Assembly: GCA_947493995.1 (NCBI GenBank)
Contig: CANLTJ010000005.1
Coordinates: 124,001 to 188,000 of the forward strand
DNA length: 64,000 bases
Direction: 5' to 3'
Origin: an uncultured Arachnia sp.
GTDB lineage: Bacteria; Actinomycetota; Actinomycetes; Propionibacteriales; Propionibacteriaceae
Shown here one piece after another: positions 19,814 to 28,652 of the stretch. The position numbers were made by a program, and so were the translations under genes. A model generated the notes under the pieces. That model saw nothing but the letters and a program-made list of their open reading frames with translations. It did not search any database and was not told the origin of the DNA. Each line of letters starts with the position of its first letter. The stretch's first letter is position 1.

Positions 19814-20188
19814 GTGAACACATCTGGCGGCTCCGACCTCTTGTGCAGCTTCTGTCTACGGCCTCGCGACACCGTCGGATGGCTCGTGGTAAGTCCATTG
19901 GCCACGATCTGCGTAGAGTGCTCCGACAACGCGGTTCGGCTCCATGCGGCCCAGGAGGCTGAGCAATTCGACCCGGCCACTGCCCCCACCGCATCATGGG
20001 ACAGACTCAACGACACGCAGTTGTTGGCCCGCTTGCCAGAGGTTGCGTCGGCGCGCGACCAGGTCGAGGACCACCTCCGCGCCTGGGTCCACGAGGCCCA
20101 GCTCAGAGGCATCAGTTGGGCCCAGATCGGTCAGGCTTTGGGAATCACCCGCCAGTCAGCGTGGGAGCGTTTCCGACCCCGGCGATAG
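19814..20188 (+). CDS. ClpX-type zinc-finger protein with HTH-like C terminus
   Basis: A 124-residue protein. Cys11, Cys14, Cys33 and Cys36 form a C4 zinc finger like that of ClpX. The C-terminal 30 residues (ISWAQIGQALGITRQSAWERF) have helix-turn-helix character. No AAA ATPase domain is present, so it is not ClpX itself. It may be a small DNA-binding regulator; the divergent MFS gene with a palindrome in between is the obvious target. The start is a GTG without a visible ribosome site. Confidence 0.75.
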   Translation: MNTSGGSDLLCSFCLRPRDTVGWLVVSPLATICVECSDNAVRLHAAQEAEQFDPATAPTASWDRLNDTQLLARLPEVASARDQVEDHLRAWVHEAQLRGISWAQIGQALGITRQSAWERFRPRR

Positions 20189-20276
20189 CATCCAGCGCTG
20201 CCGTCGCGGCCCGACGCACTTCAGTCCGGCGGCTTGGATGCTTGAAAAGCACCGAATCGGCGAAAAGGCAGACCGT

Positions 20277-20789
20277 TCACATACAAAGGGAAGTCGTGTC
20301 CCAGTACCGAAATCCCAGCTGACGGTAGAGCCCGACTGCGGCAGTGTTCTCCTCGACGACGCGCAAAGCCATCGCCTCGTGACCTCCAGCAGCCAGAACG
20401 CAGGATGACCGCGCCAGAAGGGTTGTGGCGAGACCCCGTCGTCGATGATCCCGTCCTGTGAACAGCTCAATAACGAACGGGCAGCGAGGGGTATCTTCCC
20501 ACGGCGCCCTCTCCACTACCAGCGCCGTCGCACACATCTCACCCCCAGGGCTCACGGCAACCAATGAGGCCGCGGTGAGCAGATGGCCGTACTCGCCCGC
20601 GAACGTGGCTTTTATGTCCGCGACGGCCTCGTTGAGAGAATCGCAGGCCTGCCCAGGGTCGTAAGCCTCGAAGTACAGCGCAGCCATCTGATAGGCGTCA
20701 GTCGTGTTACACCCGCGAACGACGTAGTCGAAGGGTTCGCCGTCGGTGTCGAGAACGTCGAGAGGCAACTGGCAGAAGAGAGTGAGCAT
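20277..20789 (-). CDS. GNAT family N-acetyltransferase
   Basis: A 170-residue acetyltransferase. The acetyl-CoA-binding loop is FTGRDHRRRGLATTLL and the C-terminal motif is VEENTAAVGLYRQLGF, both standard for GNAT enzymes. The ATG follows AAGGA. It converges with the zinc-finger gene. The substrate is not evident. Confidence 0.82.
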   Translation of the reverse strand: MLTLFCQLPLDVLDTDGEPFDYVVRGCNTTDAYQMAALYFEAYDPGQACDSLNEAVADIKATFAGEYGHLLTAASLVAVSPGGEMCATALVVERAPWEDTPRCPFVIELFTGRDHRRRGLATTLLARSSCVLAAGGHEAMALRVVEENTAAVGLYRQLGFRYWDTTSLCM

Positions 20790-20955
20790 GGCAGTCCTTG
20801 AGTCGATCAGTAAGCGGGAGAGTCCGCTTCACCGCGGCTCCGTGTGCGTAAGTGATTGAGATCACTGATCAGGACGTCATGGCAGCATCATGGCACAATT
20901 CGGGATGTAAGAGCACCGCCGAACCCGGGCGACACACCCACGTGTACGCGAAACA

Positions 20956-22056
20956 TCAAGCCGGGTCCTGCTGGACGACGTGGCTGCGCAGGACTTCGGC
21001 CGCACGGTCCGCGTCGTCGACGGTGTTGTTGATGTGGCAACTCAGCCGCAACCGTCCAACACGGTGACTGGCGGCGATCCGGGCCTGAAGGAGACGCTCT
21101 TTTGCGCCATGCCCAACTTCGAGGCTGACGATGGCACTGTCGCCGTGCGGCAACCCGACGGCTTCCCGGAACCGGTTGGCAAGGCCGAGGGCATGCTCGT
21201 GCAGGGCGGTCGCTCCGATGCTGGTGAGCAGCTGCAACGCGGGCGCTTGGCCAACCCACGAGTGCCAGGCCGGCGAGACGTCGAAACGACGAGCGGAGGC
21301 GGCCAGACGAAGGGGACCACCGTAGATGCTGGTCCACGGGTCGTCTCCGGCGTACCAGCCAGCGGTGTGCGGAATCAGTGTGTCTTCGAGGCCGGGTTGG
21401 ATGGTGAAGAAGGCGGTGCCGCGTGGGGCCAGCAACCACTTGTATCCGCCTCCGGTGGTGTAGGCGAAACGGCTGGCGTCGATCGGGAGCCATCCCACTG
21501 CTTGGGTGGTGTCCAGCAAAACCCGGGTCCGAGTCGTCGCGCACGCTTCTTCGAGTGCATCAAGATCGGCCACCCGGCCGTTGGCCGACTGCACGGCCGA
21601 TACCGCCACCAGCTCAGTCTTGGCGGTGACCGCTTCGGCTAGATGTTCCAAGGGAACTTCCCGTACGCTCACGCCCCGTCCAGCCTGCGCCAGGAACGGG
21701 AAGACGATGCTGGTGAACTCGTCCCGCACCGTCAGGACCTCACTGCCATCAGGCAGACTGGCCGCCACCAGACCCGCGAACACACTGACCTGGCTGCCAA
21801 CAGCAACCTGGTTGGCGTCGACTCCGACCATCCTTGCGTAAGCAACGCGGGACGCATTGAGCGGAGCGTCATAGTCCGGTGGAGCGGCTCGCCCGCATTG
21901 CCAATCGTCCAGAACCGCGCGCAACGCCTCGAGACTGCTTCGTGGCGGCAACCCGAGGGACGCCGTGTTGAGATATATGCCGTCCGCCTGAAACTGCTCG
22001 TGAGCGCTCGCCGCAGAGACCAGTTCAGAGGGGTCTACCATGTCGTCAGCCTTCAT
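20956..22056 (-). CDS. PLP-dependent class V aminotransferase family protein
   Basis: A 366-residue fold-type I PLP enzyme related to cysteine desulfurases and isopenicillin-N epimerases. The PLP lysine is in GGGYKWLLAPRG, and the preceding LLDTTQAVGWLPID carries the conserved Asp and Gln. The frame is open to 22089, but the ATG at 22056 gives the normal N terminus. No scaffold (SUF/ISC) genes lie nearby, so a desulfurase role in iron-sulfur assembly is not supported. It lies downstream of a GNAT gene with 75 bp between. Confidence 0.85.
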   Translation of the reverse strand: MKADDMVDPSELVSAASAHEQFQADGIYLNTASLGLPPRSSLEALRAVLDDWQCGRAAPPDYDAPLNASRVAYARMVGVDANQVAVGSQVSVFAGLVAASLPDGSEVLTVRDEFTSIVFPFLAQAGRGVSVREVPLEHLAEAVTAKTELVAVSAVQSANGRVADLDALEEACATTRTRVLLDTTQAVGWLPIDASRFAYTTGGGYKWLLAPRGTAFFTIQPGLEDTLIPHTAGWYAGDDPWTSIYGGPLRLAASARRFDVSPAWHSWVGQAPALQLLTSIGATALHEHALGLANRFREAVGLPHGDSAIVSLEVGHGAKERLLQARIAASHRVGRLRLSCHINNTVDDADRAAEVLRSHVVQQDPA

Positions 22057-22131
22057 GCAGTCACTTTCCCATGCTCGACGCTGCCACATCGAACCAGAGC
22101 TTCAACGAAATTCTCGCGGTTTCGGCTGCGT

Positions 22132-22953
22132 TCATCCGGCGGTGGTCTCCCGGATGGGCTTCCTCAGCGTGTAGAGCTTGGTGCGGTCCACGACCTCGAG
22201 CCCACGCGAACGCAGGACTCCTTCGGCCCATGGGTTCTCGGTGTGAGCCACCACGGTTGCGCAACCGACATCGCGAGCAATCCGAAGGCGAGCACCCACC
22301 GCGGCGGTGTAGGCGCCACGCCTCCGATATTCGGGCAATGTGGCGCCCTCCCCGAGGGTGGCGACGTCGCCGTCGACAGCGAGGTTGCCGATGCCAGCCG
22401 GCTGGCCGTCGATCCACACCACCACGTCGTGCTTGTCACGCTGACGCTCTGGGATCTCGGCCATTATCCCGAGCAGGTCGGTGACCACCGCCGGATCCAG
22501 CGCTGGCCATCCCCACAGCGCAGAGTTGAGACGCGAAGCAGCCGCAAGCGACCTGCCCGTGACGGCGGTCTCAACCACCAGCTCTGGAGTACGGATGTCG
22601 AGCACCTCCACCGCGGCTCCGAGCACAACGCCCTCACTCCGTTTGGTGAACCTGTGCTCGAGGAGCGCCTCGTCATGATGTGTGGGCGTCAAGCGGTCGC
22701 TGGTGAGGCACTCAACTGTGGAGCAGTTGTGGGCTCGTGCCATCTCCAGAATCTCGGGCAACCACAAACTCTTGCGAGTGTTGTCGATGCAGCACCTTGG
22801 CGCGATCACCATCACGTCGTTTTCGATCCGAACGGTGTGAAATACGGTGGCAATAGTCTGCGAGCTACCGGGAGGACGTTGCGATGACCCCATCATTCGC
22901 CGGGACACACTTCGCTGCAGCGTCAGGCACAAGACCTCGTCGTCCCACTCCAT
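22132..22953 (-). CDS. GNAT family N-acetyltransferase
   Basis: A 273-residue two-part protein. The C-terminal half is a GNAT domain with GEGATLPEYRRRGAYTAAV as the acetyl-CoA loop and GCATVVAHTENPWAEGVLRS as the final helix and strand; the N-terminal half may be a degenerate second GNAT domain. The start is uncertain: no good ribosome site precedes the ATG at 22953, and ATGs about 20 codons in (MMGSS) are alternatives. Probably co-transcribed with the aminotransferase downstream. Confidence 0.78.
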   Translation of the reverse strand: MEWDDEVLCLTLQRSVSRRMMGSSQRPPGSSQTIATVFHTVRIENDVMVIAPRCCIDNTRKSLWLPEILEMARAHNCSTVECLTSDRLTPTHHDEALLEHRFTKRSEGVVLGAAVEVLDIRTPELVVETAVTGRSLAAASRLNSALWGWPALDPAVVTDLLGIMAEIPERQRDKHDVVVWIDGQPAGIGNLAVDGDVATLGEGATLPEYRRRGAYTAAVGARLRIARDVGCATVVAHTENPWAEGVLRSRGLEVVDRTKLYTLRKPIRETTAG

Positions 22954-23088
22954 CTGAGGATTGTAATCGCGCCTTCCAATCCAAGACCCAGCCGGAGAGC
23001 GACCGCAGCGAACGATGGAGAGATTGATCGGGAAGCCAGTTCGCCGTAGCGACGGTAGTCCGCACGACTCTCAGGCAGACTTTGCGTC

Positions 23089-24462
23089 ATGAAGGACGCG
23101 ACTCCGTTGAGCGCGCAACAGTGGCGGCCATCCGCCGTGGCCGCGGCAGTACTGGGCATCGCCTTGGTCGTGGCGTTGTTCCCGCTCGGTGGGCGCACTC
23201 CGGCAACGACGGATCCGGGACAGCCAGCGAGCATCCCGTCGCGCCTCGCCAGCTACTCGTATCTCACCGGTGACGTGGCTTCCTCTCCTCCGGGGCGTTC
23301 GGTGGCGCTCTTCCAGCACGGGTTCGGCGTCGAGTTCCTGGATTTCCCGCAGGCGGTGGTGATGGGCGCTGACGCCGATGTCTACCGACGCGTCGACGCT
23401 GCCGAAGCTCGAGGAGGCTCGGAGATCCAGGGTGACCCGGGTCCCATGCGACTGTCGCCGGACGGAACCCTCGTCGCCGTCGGTGACTATGACGCCAGCC
23501 CGCCTGATTTGGCTCTCGTTGACCTCAACACCGGGGACGTCGAGGTGACTGCAGTGGCTGGTGGGCTCAGTATCATTCCGCTCGGGTGGTCGCCGGACTC
23601 ACTCCACGTGGCCTACCTCAGCACGCCCGAGGAGGTGTACCCGTACTCGGGATATGCGATCACGGGCAACATCGGCCTTCTCGACTTGGCCACCGGGGAG
23701 TCCCGACTCATTCAAGGTGTCGATGATGCCCGAGAAGTCGCCTATTCCCCCGACGGGACTGAATTGGCGATCCACCGCATTCTTCCCGACGACTTCTCTC
23801 GGGAGAACCTGGATGGGACGCCGCGAATGGGAGGTGGCAGCATCGATATCTTCGGTATGAATGATCAGCTTCTTCGGAGCATTGAGCTTCCAGCCGATCA
23901 GTACCTCAGCGGCTCCAATGCATGGTCCCCTGATGGCGCACTGCTGGCGACTGGCGTCCAGTCGTGGGGATGCGATCAGTTGAACGGGTCATGGGATGAA
24001 GGAGAGTGGCTGGACTGTCTTGATCAGGCGGAAGCGCTCTTCTTCGTCGACGCCACTGGCCGTGGGGAGCCAGTGCCGGCACCGCTCACTGCTGGACTTG
24101 TCGGCGCAGAGGACGTGTTGGGGTGGACGAGTGCCAATGAGTTGCTGGTCATGGATGACGTCGAGGACCCCGACGAGGCAAACGACGATTCCGGCAGGGT
24201 GTTCTGGGTAACTGCAGTCTCCCTCGACGGGAGTTCGTCGCGTCGGCTCTCCACCGTCAGGGACGTCGACGACTACGGAGTAGGCGGCTTCCACGTGGCG
24301 ACTGCATTGCTTCCAGGTATCGAGGTCCGGGAGCCGGGGGACATTGATCGCGGCCGTTGGCCCACGGCGCTTCGCGTCGGACTCGCTCTTCTCTGTGGAG
24401 GCGCGGCCCTCGTGATCGCCACCGTCGCGAGTGGGCGACCACGGCAACAAACCGACGTCTGA
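23089..24462 (+). CDS. Membrane-anchored beta-propeller (TolB-like) protein
   Basis: A 457-residue protein with an N-terminal membrane segment (residues about 15-33), an extracytoplasmic domain with repeated propeller motifs (MRLSPDGTLVAVGDY, WSPDSLHVAYLS, YSPDGTELAIH, WSPDGALLATG) and a C-terminal membrane segment ending in a short basic tail. The repeated SPDG signatures resemble WD40/TolB-type propellers. Anchored at both ends, it may act as a binding platform outside the membrane. No partner is obvious; it is a single gene. Confidence 0.75.
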   Translation: MKDATPLSAQQWRPSAVAAAVLGIALVVALFPLGGRTPATTDPGQPASIPSRLASYSYLTGDVASSPPGRSVALFQHGFGVEFLDFPQAVVMGADADVYRRVDAAEARGGSEIQGDPGPMRLSPDGTLVAVGDYDASPPDLALVDLNTGDVEVTAVAGGLSIIPLGWSPDSLHVAYLSTPEEVYPYSGYAITGNIGLLDLATGESRLIQGVDDAREVAYSPDGTELAIHRILPDDFSRENLDGTPRMGGGSIDIFGMNDQLLRSIELPADQYLSGSNAWSPDGALLATGVQSWGCDQLNGSWDEGEWLDCLDQAEALFFVDATGRGEPVPAPLTAGLVGAEDVLGWTSANELLVMDDVEDPDEANDDSGRVFWVTAVSLDGSSSRRLSTVRDVDDYGVGGFHVATALLPGIEVREPGDIDRGRWPTALRVGLALLCGGAALVIATVASGRPRQQTDV

Positions 24463-24592
24463 CGCTGAGGCCGCGACTGTCGGATCACGAGCGCATCCAC
24501 GTCGGGCTGGCCGATGGGACGGACAGCGTCGATTCAGACCGGGGTTCGCCAAGGCTATGACCAGTCAGGACCTCATGATGCATAGTTACGTT

Positions 24593-24838
24593 ATGAAACG
24601 CACTCAGATCTCGCTGACCGAGAATGACAGGCGGTTGCTGGACAAAGAATCCGCACGCACTGGGCGCTCGGTCTCGGCTCTGATCCGCAGGGCCGTCGAG
24701 ATCACCTACGGTGATGAGCGCTCAGAAGCCGAGGATGTCGCGCGCATGCGCCGCGGTTTCGGCTCTTGGCAGGACCGTGCTGTTAGCAGCGAAGAGTGGG
24801 TTGAAGCTGATGACCCGAAGACCAGGGGCACGATTTGA
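24593..24838 (+). CDS. Ribbon-helix-helix (CopG/Arc-like) protein, orphan antitoxin candidate
   Basis: An 81-residue protein. MKRTQISLTENDRRLLDKE followed by ARTGRSVSALIRRAVE is the ribbon-helix-helix DNA-binding pattern. The C-terminal half is acidic and could be a toxin-binding tail, as in VapB/CopG antitoxins, but no toxin follows within the next 100 bp. The upstream frame is open but the ATG at 24593 gives the correct family N terminus. It is either a solitary regulator or a leftover of a module. Confidence 0.8.
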   Translation: MKRTQISLTENDRRLLDKESARTGRSVSALIRRAVEITYGDERSEAEDVARMRRGFGSWQDRAVSSEEWVEADDPKTRGTI

Positions 24839-24951
24839 GCCATAGGACTGCAACACTCTCCGGGCTGAAAGAGTGCTCACCTGTCAACGGCTCATCCACA
24901 AGCCTCCCACCTTGTTCTGCGGAGGACTTGCACTCCCATTAGGTTGTGTCC

Positions 24952-25041
24952 ATGACAGCTGTGTCACTGCAAGTGATGGCGACCTCAACGACGTGCGGAA
25001 GAGCCGTGGGCCGCGTCGAGGAGCAGGTGCTGGCGAAGTGA
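24952..25041 (+). other. Short 29-codon frame coupled to the ABC ATPase gene
   Basis: An ATG at 24952 opens a frame that ends at a TGA overlapping the GTG start of the ABC ATPase (GTGA). The same four-base overlap links the other genes of this operon, so this may be a translated leader or the tail of a lost gene. No ribosome site or known motif supports it. Confidence 0.25.
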
Positions 25042-25757
25042 TTTCCACGCATCAGCTCACTCATCGGTTTCGTGAGCGTGTGGCTCTGGCCGATGTGTCG
25101 TTGACTCTTACCGCTTCTCGGATCGCGTTGTTGGGCCCCAACGGCGCCGGGAAGTCGACGTTGTTGAAGCTGATCACAACGGTGTTGGCGCCGCAGTCCG
25201 GCACGGTGAAAATTGACGGCCTGGGGACGGGGTCGCGTCGTGATCGCGAGCGTGTCCGTGCTCGTTTGGGCTACGTCCCCCAGTCAATGGATCTGCCCTT
25301 GGGTTTCTCGGCGGAGGAGTTCTTGGCGTACGCCGGGTGGATGCATCGGGTGACCGACATTCCGGGCCGGGTGGAGTCGGCTTTGCGGTCCGTGGATCTG
25401 ATTGATCGGCGGTCCAGCCGCATCAAGTCGCTGTCGGGAGGAATGCGCCAGCGGTTGTGTATCGCACAGGCTTTGGTTCACGAGCCGAGCGTGTTGGTGG
25501 TGGATGAACCATCGGTGGGCCTGGATCCGCAACAGCGGGTCAATCTTCGCGGCCTACTGCGGGGTCTGGAATGCCAGCTGGTCCTGGCCACCCATCTGGT
25601 AGACGATGTTGCCGGTGTGGCAGAGGACGTCGTGGTGTTGCATCACGGCCACGTGATTTTCCACGACAGCGTTGTGCAGCTCTGTCAGGGCGCTGAAGTT
25701 TCGACGGAGGCAGTAGAGCGCGGGTACCTGGCTTTGGTGGAAGCAGCGACACCGTGA
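25038..25757 (+). CDS. ABC transporter ATP-binding protein
   Basis: A 239-residue ATPase of the export/antibiotic-resistance ABC group. Walker A is GPNGAGKST, the signature LSGGMRQR, Walker B VLVVDEP and the switch histidine is in ATHLVDD. The GTG at 25038 gives the usual start a few residues before the first strand; the longer upstream frame has no family similarity. It overlaps the membrane-protein gene by four bases. With the two following membrane proteins it should form an exporter or a membrane-remodelling complex; the substrate is unknown. Confidence 0.92.
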   Translation: MISTHQLTHRFRERVALADVSLTLTASRIALLGPNGAGKSTLLKLITTVLAPQSGTVKIDGLGTGSRRDRERVRARLGYVPQSMDLPLGFSAEEFLAYAGWMHRVTDIPGRVESALRSVDLIDRRSSRIKSLSGGMRQRLCIAQALVHEPSVLVVDEPSVGLDPQQRVNLRGLLRGLECQLVLATHLVDDVAGVAEDVVVLHHGHVIFHDSVVQLCQGAEVSTEAVERGYLALVEAATP

Positions 25758-26959
25758 GCATGTCTGGTCGTGCCGGGGTTGTGCTGGCCGAGATGAAGTC
25801 CGGGACGCTGCTGGTTGGCGGCATTGTGGCGTTGTTCCTGGCCGTGTTGTTGCCTTCGTTGACGAGGTCGGATGCGCTCTCGTGGTCGGATCGCTCGACC
25901 CTAACGGCACTGGTGAGTGTGTTCACCGCACCGGTGATTGCAGCGGCAACGTGCCTGCAGGTCAGCCGACGCATGGCAGGAATGGGAGACCCAGCAGAAG
26001 CCAGCGCATCCGGCAGAGGATTCGTTGCCCGGGTGGGCTGGCTGGCTGGCTCGCTGTGGGCGACAGCGACAGCGCTGGTCCAGATCCTCTCGTCAATAGC
26101 GTTCGGACTCCCCACAGACCAGCGCTTCACCGCTCCGATGGCGCTGCCGTGGCTGCTGTGCGTGGTGGTGCTGTTGGCTGCCGTGTCAGTGGGGGCGGTG
26201 GTCGGCTCCAAGTCGCGGGGCTACGGCTGGGCTGCTGTGCTGGCGCTGATGATCTTTGCGTGGCTGTACGGCACCACGTTCTTGAGCGGGCGATGGTCGA
26301 TCCTTTCACCGCTGGACAACGGCACCGTCTTCGCTCCGTATCAGGAACCCGCTGTTGATCTGTTGGTGCTGCACATCACCGTGTCCGTGGCAGTCATTCT
26401 CGGGGCGGCCGCTGTGGTGGCCCGACCCTTGGGTGCCCGGTTCGCGGCGGCGGATGTAGCGGCTGTCTTGGCTGTGGGGTGTGTTGTAGCGGGGGCGGGG
26501 ATGGATCCGTCGCGGGTCAGGAACCAACCACTGACCCAGGATCCGGTGTGTGATCGCAGCAGTGGGATCGAGCTGTGCGTCTGGCCCATGATGGCCGCGT
26601 CGCTACAGCCACAGCTGGACCAGCTTGTCATCGTCAAGGACATCGTTGATGGCCGCTGGAGTGTCGATGACGCCTTCGCTCAGGAAGGGCTTCCCGACAC
26701 TGTTGAAGGTGCCCGTCTCTACATCAGTGACGAGCCTTCGCTGGAAAGTGACATGATCGCCGCCGTCCTCGCCGTGTTGCCAACCTGTGCCGCCACTCCT
26801 GTCGGCGAGGATGCACTATCCAACATCCAGTCATGGCTGTTCAGCCGCGTAGATTCAGGCTGGGCACCCGGCTCCGAACCGGCCGAGGTCGCGCAGCGAC
26901 CCGCAGGCGAGCAAACGCGATGGATACAAGGTCAGCTGTCTGCCGGAGACTGCCAGTGA
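25754..26959 (+). CDS. ABC-operon membrane protein with C-terminal soluble domain
   Basis: A 401-residue protein. Residues about 15-245 carry six predicted membrane segments, as expected for an ABC-2-like permease. The last 150 residues are soluble and carry Cys residues in DPVCDRSSGIELCVWP and near VLPTCAAT. The soluble part should face outside if the termini follow the usual ABC-2 topology, which is inference. It is coupled by GTGA overlaps to the ATPase before and the membrane protein after. I know no named family for the C-terminal part. Confidence 0.8.
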   Translation: MSMSGRAGVVLAEMKSGTLLVGGIVALFLAVLLPSLTRSDALSWSDRSTLTALVSVFTAPVIAAATCLQVSRRMAGMGDPAEASASGRGFVARVGWLAGSLWATATALVQILSSIAFGLPTDQRFTAPMALPWLLCVVVLLAAVSVGAVVGSKSRGYGWAAVLALMIFAWLYGTTFLSGRWSILSPLDNGTVFAPYQEPAVDLLVLHITVSVAVILGAAAVVARPLGARFAAADVAAVLAVGCVVAGAGMDPSRVRNQPLTQDPVCDRSSGIELCVWPMMAASLQPQLDQLVIVKDIVDGRWSVDDAFAQEGLPDTVEGARLYISDEPSLESDMIAAVLAVLPTCAATPVGEDALSNIQSWLFSRVDSGWAPGSEPAEVAQRPAGEQTRWIQGQLSAGDCQ

Positions 26960-27597
26960 ACAACACAGCACCGCCAAGACACGTGAATCCGCACATCTCT
27001 TCGTCTCCGCTGATGCGCAGTCTGCTGAAAGTCGGCGCCGTGGGTGTGCTCCTCCCGGCAATGATCCTCATTGCCGTCGCCCAATGCCTGTTGCCTGCTG
27101 CCGTGACTGCACCCCAAATCCGGTCAGTACAAGACGTTGATGCCCCCGTCGCGCTCATCTTTGCGACGCTCGCTGGGATAGCGATCTCCTACACAGTAGT
27201 GGAGCCATCCACCACTGTGTGGCGAATGGGGTCGTCGTCTCGTCGGTGGTGTGCCCAAGCGCGGGTGCTGATCCTCGTGGCTGCCTACCTTGCAGTGGTG
27301 GCAGTCGGTTCATTCTCCCAGCTGCCCACGACCGCCAACGTTCTGCTCACCTCTGTCGGAGAGGGCCTCATAGCGACCGCTCTGATTGGCTACCGCCTCG
27401 CCTGGGTCCTACCCGGACTCCACGCGGCCGTCGCTGGACTCCTCGGGGCTCAATTCCTGGGGACGCTGTCGTGGTGGGCCTGGCCGGCGGACCCCAACCC
27501 ATCCACCTCTCAGACCGTCGGCGCGACTGCCTTGGTCATTGCGGGTCTGTTGCTTGTCCGCTTTCACGGCACGGATGGAGCCGTCATCCAAACGTGA
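26956..27597 (+). CDS. ABC-operon membrane protein, small
   Basis: A 213-residue protein with about six membrane segments and short loops. It starts with GTG at 26956, overlapping the previous stop; the frame is open upstream but that region is the other gene. It probably pairs with the 401-residue protein as the second membrane subunit. The start of the next gene (27575) lies inside its last eight codons. No family name can be assigned from the sequence alone. Confidence 0.78.
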   Translation: MNNTAPPRHVNPHISSSPLMRSLLKVGAVGVLLPAMILIAVAQCLLPAAVTAPQIRSVQDVDAPVALIFATLAGIAISYTVVEPSTTVWRMGSSSRRWCAQARVLILVAAYLAVVAVGSFSQLPTTANVLLTSVGEGLIATALIGYRLAWVLPGLHAAVAGLLGAQFLGTLSWWAWPADPNPSTSQTVGATALVIAGLLLVRFHGTDGAVIQT

Positions 27598-28497
27598 TTC
27601 CTCATCCAGTGAAGAAGAACGGGAACTGATTCTCGAGCAAGTGTCGAGAATGCTTGAAGAGAGCGCGACGTGGAGGGCTTTACCGTCGTTGTCTCCCGCA
27701 CCACATGGGTTGATGGACTCTCCGCACTGTCCCCCGACGTCGAGATCACCGGCGCCGATGACACCCCCGCCTTCGCCCTCAGAGTCAGTGGGCCGTTCGG
27801 AGAAGCCTCCATCCCCGCTGGGGGTACACCTGGCAACAGTGAGGTGGTTGAGGTGGTTGGAAGCAACAGCCTCTTCGGGAACGATGGGAGGACCTACGCG
27901 GGTACCCAACTACATCAGGCATCTGATGGGTCCACTCCGTCCATGCCCGCCATAAACCCCGGCGACGAACACGATGCGGCCATCATCGACCTCCAGCAGA
28001 TAAGCCTGCCAACTTTGAACTCAAATCCTCCCGCGCTCACCGATGACGAACAGTCGGGTGCGAACGACTTCCTGACGACCTTCGAGAACCTTCTACCTTC
28101 CAACGTTGAAGTCACAGACGTAGTGAACTCCAGTCCCTACGGCGCCATCCTCACCCTCCAAGGACGAGACACCAATACCCGGGTCACGATGGACCTCTGG
28201 CACCTCACACCCGGCGCCGACAGTTGCCACGGGTCAGATTGCACAGCAATTCAGGTTGACGACGGCGCGGTCTACATTCATGTGGTGTCAGACTCTCCCG
28301 AGGCCTCGTTACGTTCCTACACCTACCGGCGGAGCGATGATGCGGCGACCTACTTCACCATGTCCGCAGAATCTGAGAACAACCAAGGGTCTGGGCCTTT
28401 GGCTCTGGCACTAACACAAGAACAAACGATCTCCCTACTCACAAATCCGGGGTGGACACCCTTCCTGGACCGCAAGAAGGCCGAGCCTCCCCAGTGA
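27575..28497 (+). pseudogene. Soluble protein of the ABC operon, interrupted by a frameshift
   Basis: An ATG at 27575 inside the end of the previous gene opens a polar N terminus (SSSSEEERELILEQVSRMLEE) that reads to the codons for ATWR near 27678. The sensible frame then continues as GFTVVVSRTTWVDGLSAL to 28497. Adding one G to the GGG at 27675-27677 joins them into a 307-residue protein. The remainder is rich in Asp, Ser and Thr with two Cys (DSCHGSDC) and has no membrane segment. A GTG at 27670 could alternatively start the second part (275 codons). Its fixed place in the operon suggests it works with the transporter. Confidence 0.6.
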
Positions 28498-28588
28498 TGA
28501 CATAGGATCCCGCGCTCAGGCCGAGATGAAGCACCGATAGATCATTTCCGCCAATAGCGGTCAAAGTCGCGTAGTTACACAGATGTAG

Positions 28589-28625
28589 TTATCCACGCCC
28601 TGTGCACAACTCGGTGCATAACTCG
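28589..28625. repeat. 12-bp tandem repeat beside two DnaA-box-like 9-mers
   Basis: GTGCACAACTCG (28602-28613) is followed directly by GTGCATAACTCG (28614-28625), one base different. TTATCCACG (28589-28597) and the inverted TGTGCACAA (28601-28609) each differ by one base from a DnaA box. They lie just upstream of the MpaB-like gene. Confidence 0.5.
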
Positions 28626-28640
28626 ATCTTTGGGCACGCA

Positions 28641-28652
28641 TACGCTGGAGTC
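28641..28652 (+). promoter_or_regulatory. Leaderless-type -10 box before the MpaB-like gene
   Basis: TACGCT (28641-28646) fits TANNNT and lies six nt before the ATG at 28653, the spacing of leaderless transcripts. The overlapping CTGGAG could instead be a weak ribosome site. Confidence 0.35.

Noticed and set aside
19814..20188. ClpX protease subunit
   Set aside because: Only the zinc finger is shared; Walker motifs and the AAA domain are absent in 124 residues.
20956..22056. Cysteine desulfurase for iron-sulfur assembly
   Set aside because: Class V fold is clear but no SUF/ISC neighbours and no recognisable catalytic Cys loop; a generic aminotransferase call is safer.
28585..28630. Replication origin
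   Set aside because: Only two imperfect DnaA boxes, no AT-rich unwinding region, and no dnaA or dnaN gene nearby.
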